This document shows, one piece after another, positions 61,152 through 64,000 of a DNA stretch of 64,000 nt. Below the pieces are notes generated by a model that saw nothing but the letters and a program-made list of their open reading frames with translations, searched no databases and had not been told where the DNA came from. Source of the stretch: Burkholderiales bacterium (GTDB lineage: Bacteria; Pseudomonadota; Gammaproteobacteria; Burkholderiales; SG8-41); the NCBI GenBank assembly GCA_022841375.1, contig JALHRQ010000004.1:1-64000 (forward strand), written 5' to 3'. The number at the start of each line of letters is the position of its first letter. The first letter of the stretch is position 1. Position numbers and translations under genes: made by a program.

Positions 61152-62108
61152 ATGATGCGCGGTATTCGTTATCTTGCAGCGGCCCTGCTGGTTTGTTGCC
61201 CGGGGCTTGTCAGCGCCGCATCGAATAATTATCCGAGCAAGCCGGTGCGCTTCATCTCGCCGTTTTCACCGGGCGGAGGAACCGACACTGTTGCCCGCGC
61301 GCTGGCGCTACGGCTGGGCGATGCCTTGGGCAAGACCTTCATTGTCGACAACCGTGCAGGCGCAGAAGGCATCATCGGCACCGAACTTGGCGCCAAATCA
61401 CCACCCGATGGTTACACGCTGCTGGTGGGGAATCTGGGCACGCTGGCCATCAATCCCAATCTGCGCAAGGTGCCTTACGATCCGTTGCGCGATTTTGCGC
61501 CGGTGGTGCAGACGACCGCGTCTTCAACGGTTCTGGTCGTGCATCCATCGGTGCCGGCAAAGACCGTGCGCGATCTGGTCGCGCTGGCGAAAACCCGGCC
61601 GCTGAATTACGGCGCGAGTTCCTCGGGTACTTTTCTGCCGATGGAATTGTTCAAGCAGATGGCGAAAATCGACATGACCCACATCCCGTACAAGGGCACC
61701 GGCCCGACGCTGGCGGGAATTCTCAGCGGAGAAGTGCAGGTGATGTTCGGCGGCGCGATCAACACCACGCCGCTGGTCAAAAGCGGCAAGCTGAGGGCTT
61801 TGGCGGTGGCCGGTGATCGTCGCGCCAAGGCCTTGCCCGATGTACCGACGGTGGCAGAGTCCGGTTTTCCCGGTTATGAAGCGAATACCTGGAATGGCAT
61901 GCTTGCACCCGCGGGCACGCCGCGCGCGATCGTGCTGCGTCTGAATCAGGAAATGCTCAAAATTCTCGGCACCAGGGAAGTGATTGATTACATGACCGCC
62001 GATGGCGCCGAACCTGCGGGAAATACTCCGGAACATTTTGCTGCGTATATCCGCAGCGAACATGCCAAATGGGCGCAGGTCATTCGTGACGCCAAAATCA
62101 GCCATTAA
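61152..62108 (+). CDS. Bug/TctC periplasmic solute receptor (8)
   Basis: 318 residues. ATG-ATG start with GAGGAG upstream. A signal peptide ends near 'GLVSAAS'. The signatures 'YPSKPVRFISPFSPGGGTD', 'FIVDNRAGAEGIIGTE' and 'SPPDGYTLLVG' are intact. It starts 26 bp after the synthetase. With receptor 7 it brackets that gene, again two receptors per unit. Confidence 0.9.
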   Translation: MMRGIRYLAAALLVCCPGLVSAASNNYPSKPVRFISPFSPGGGTDTVARALALRLGDALGKTFIVDNRAGAEGIIGTELGAKSPPDGYTLLVGNLGTLAINPNLRKVPYDPLRDFAPVVQTTASSTVLVVHPSVPAKTVRDLVALAKTRPLNYGASSSGTFLPMELFKQMAKIDMTHIPYKGTGPTLAGILSGEVQVMFGGAINTTPLVKSGKLRALAVAGDRRAKALPDVPTVAESGFPGYEANTWNGMLAPAGTPRAIVLRLNQEMLKILGTREVIDYMTADGAEPAGNTPEHFAAYIRSEHAKWAQVIRDAKISH

Positions 62109-62132
62109 ATTATTTAATTAAATCAAATACTT

Positions 62133-63527
62133 ATGAATTCACCCGCGATTGTCCCTGCTATTCCCGAAATCGCCCATGACGCCAGCCGCAAGCTGGCGTG
62201 TTATGTGGCTGAGCTCGAAACCCGCAAATTGCCGGAGGCTGCGGTACATGCGTTCCGTCGTGCGCTGCTCGACTACCTGACCTGTGCAGTGGCTGGGTCG
62301 GGGACCGATGCCGCGCGCATGGTTCTCGATTATCTGCAGTCATGGGATCAGTCAGCGCAGGCTTGTGTGATCGGAACGCCGCACCGCCTTGCCGCGCAGA
62401 ATGCGGCCTTCGTCAACGGCGCGGCAACACACGGTCTGGATTTTGACGACGGCATGACCCGCGGTTCGGTACATCCCGGCGGTTCGGTGTTTCCAGCACT
62501 GCTGGCAATGGCGGAAAAACTCGGTTCATCGGCAGAGGATCTGATTGCGGCCGGCGTGGCGGCGTACGATGTCACGCTGCGCATTGCTTCCGCTGTTCAT
62601 CCACATACTTCTCGTCGCGGCTTTCACAACACGCCGACAGCGGGCGTGTTCGGCGCGACCGCGGCGGCGGCACGGCTGATGCGGCTGGATGCGCAAACCA
62701 CGCTGCATGCGCTGGGACTGGCGGGGAGTTTTTCCGGCGGCCTGCGTGCCTATCTGCAGGACGGCGCCGAAGTCAAACGTATCCATCCGGGCAAGGCGGC
62801 ACGCGACGGCATTGTTTGTGCGGAATTAGCTAAACGCGGCCTGACCGGCCCGGGCGCGGTCATCGAAGGGCCTTACGGGTTCATCCAGGCCATGGCCGGC
62901 GGCAACGCGGAATGGGAGCGGCTGACCGGCGCGCTGGGCGAGCGTTTCGAAATCAGCAACGCCTATTTCAAACCCTATCCGGCGTGCCGCCATTTTCATG
63001 CTTCGCTCGACGCGGTGCGCACCATCGGCCGTCGTACGCCGTTCAACATCGATGAGGTGACCCGTGTGCGCATCGGCATGTATGAGGCCGGCGCTGCAGG
63101 ACATGACCAGAAAACCGCGGAGAATCTGCTGGATGCGCAGATGAGCGCGCCGGTGACAACGGCGCTGGCGATGGCCTTCGGCAATGTCACGGTGCCGAGT
63201 TTTGATCGCGCGAATCTGGATCGTCCCGAAATCCGCCGGCTGATTGATATCACCGACGTGTATGTCGATGAAGAATGCGAGCGCATCTATCCGGGCCGCC
63301 GTTCCGGCGTGGCGCGTATTGAACTGCGCGACGGTCGCGTACTCGAGGAGCGGGTCCTTGATCCCAAGGGTGAGGGTGAAAATCCGATGACTGACGATGA
63401 TCTTGCCACCAAGTTTTCGTCCAACTGCGCGCCACTCATCGGTGATGCGCGCAGCCGCAAGCTGCTGGATCTGGTGATGCGTCTCAAACCCGGCAGCGCG
63501 CTGGACGAACTGTATCGCTGGTCCTGA
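62133..63527 (+). CDS. MmgE/PrpD-family protein (copy 2)
   Basis: 464 residues. The family hallmarks 'VNGAATHGLDFDDGMTRG' and 'RIHPGKAARDGIVCAELAKRGLTGP' are present. It is a paralogue of the protein at 35062-36444 but clearly diverged. The short gap before it (62109-62132) is nearly all A and T, with palindrome ATTTAATTAAAT, and has no ribosome site, so translation may depend on the AT-rich leader. Role: dehydratase or decarboxylase of a substituted citrate-like acid, by family. Confidence 0.86.
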   Translation: MNSPAIVPAIPEIAHDASRKLACYVAELETRKLPEAAVHAFRRALLDYLTCAVAGSGTDAARMVLDYLQSWDQSAQACVIGTPHRLAAQNAAFVNGAATHGLDFDDGMTRGSVHPGGSVFPALLAMAEKLGSSAEDLIAAGVAAYDVTLRIASAVHPHTSRRGFHNTPTAGVFGATAAAARLMRLDAQTTLHALGLAGSFSGGLRAYLQDGAEVKRIHPGKAARDGIVCAELAKRGLTGPGAVIEGPYGFIQAMAGGNAEWERLTGALGERFEISNAYFKPYPACRHFHASLDAVRTIGRRTPFNIDEVTRVRIGMYEAGAAGHDQKTAENLLDAQMSAPVTTALAMAFGNVTVPSFDRANLDRPEIRRLIDITDVYVDEECERIYPGRRSGVARIELRDGRVLEERVLDPKGEGENPMTDDDLATKFSSNCAPLIGDARSRKLLDLVMRLKPGSALDELYRWS

Positions 63528-63724
63528 TCCGCATCAGTTCATGATCTGGGCGCTTGGGCGGTGCTGCAGACCGGCTATTGCGTCCATCACAGGGGATCAG
63601 ATGTCACGTCCAGACCATTATGTGGCCGTCTGCGGTTTCGCCGGTTAGCCCGATGCGTTAAAATCCCTGTTGTGCACAGGCGTATTGCCGTGCCGAAATC
63701 CCTGAATTCCTTTCCGGAGCATTC

Positions 63725-64000
63725 ATGAAGGTTCTAGTGACAGTCAAACGAGTCATCGACCCGTACGTGAAAGTGCGCGTCAAGTCGGATGGCACCGGCG
63801 TGGAGACCGCCAACGTCAAGATGGCGATGAATCCGTTCTGCGAAATTGCCGTCGAACAGGCGGTGCGCATGAAAGAAGCCGGCATCGTGTCCGAGATCGT
63901 CGCGGTGTCGATCGGCACGCTGCAGTCGCAGGAGACGCTGCGCACCGCAATGGCGATGGGCGCCGACCGCGGCATTCTCGTTGAAGTTGCCGGTGAAGTG
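63725..64000 (+). CDS. etfB: Electron transfer flavoprotein beta subunit (cut by window edge)
   Basis: The first 92 residues are visible. The start '[19 protein letters not shown]' and '[19 protein letters not shown]' are EtfB hallmarks, the latter binding AMP and the partner. GGAG lies before the ATG. It accepts electrons from acyl-CoA dehydrogenases such as the one at 56767 and passes them to the quinone pool via ETF dehydrogenase. etfA is expected just outside the window. Confidence 0.93.
   Translation, partial: MKVLVTVKRVIDPYVKVRVKSDGTGVETANVKMAMNPFCEIAVEQAVRMKEAGIVSEIVAVSIGTLQSQETLRTAMAMGADRGILVEVAGEV

Noticed and set aside
1-64000. CRISPR arrays, tRNA or rRNA genes, riboswitches, prophage
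   Set aside because: I looked for short regular direct repeats, cloverleaf ends (CCA-type), conserved rRNA segments and phage structural genes and saw none; a dedicated search could still find a small RNA.

Overview
The window reads like the chromosome of a betaproteobacterium, most likely of the Burkholderiales or a close neighbour. This is inferred, not proven. The DNA is GC-rich and genes are tightly packed. It carries eight periplasmic tricarboxylate-binding receptors of the Bug/TctC type, a family greatly expanded in that group. The order lplT / alr / radA at 50.2-56.5 kb is also familiar from betaproteobacterial chromosomes. I saw no rRNA, tRNA or CRISPR array. One IS30-type transposase tail is cut by the left edge.

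Layout. 0-5 kb: an IS30 remnant, a two-gene minus-strand unit (DUF993 aldolase-like protein plus a 600-residue P-loop kinase-like protein), a secreted zinc-protease-like protein and MarC. 5.1-15 kb: a catabolic island. A GntR/FCD repressor diverges from a signal-less NMT1-type binding protein, a Bug receptor, an M24-fold protein, a 2-oxoacid dehydrogenase E1alpha/E1beta/E2 set without E3, a 3-hydroxyisobutyrate-dehydrogenase-like oxidoreductase and a second Bug receptor closed by a strong terminator. 15.1-20.4 kb: a second M24-fold protein, an IorA/IorB-type molybdenum hydroxylase and an ATP-grasp ligase. 20.4-24.7 kb (minus): an acetyltransferase, a LeuD-like small subunit, a GIY-YIG cassette with 28-bp inverted ends, and two tandem LeuC-like large subunits. 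24.8-31.7 kb: Bug receptors, a secreted protein, cysteine desulfurase, a Tat-exported amidohydrolase, DoxX, a PH-domain membrane protein and a cupin. 31.9-36.4 kb (minus): two Bug receptors, a ketopantoate-reductase-like protein and an MmgE/PrpD protein, diverging from a TcuA-like flavoprotein with a histone-H1-like tail. 38.4-45 kb: an envelope and stress group (LRV-like repeat protein, small ORF plus Crp-type regulator, YihY, a secreted protein, a ClsC-like phospholipase D) and a PEP-mutase/isocitrate-lyase homologue. 45.3-50.2 kb: a CbbQ/CbbO-like AAA-VWA pair, MgtC and a cysteine-dioxygenase-like cupin. 50.2-56.5 kb: LplT, then LysR, a small protein, alr, an esterase and radA. 56.7-64 kb: acyl-CoA dehydrogenase, Bug, NDP-forming acyl-CoA synthetase, Bug, MmgE/PrpD, and the start of etfB at the right edge.

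How the parts fit (inference). Several blocks combine a receptor for an organic acid with enzymes acting on hydroxy-, oxo- or unsaturated di/tricarboxylates or their CoA esters. The cell probably scavenges many different carboxylates. No TctA/TctB membrane subunits are present, so the receptors must share transporters encoded elsewhere. A recurring oddity is the loss of canonical catalytic residues in otherwise well-formed enzymes: both M24 proteins, the IorB-type subunit, the PEP-mutase homologue and the acyl-CoA dehydrogenase.
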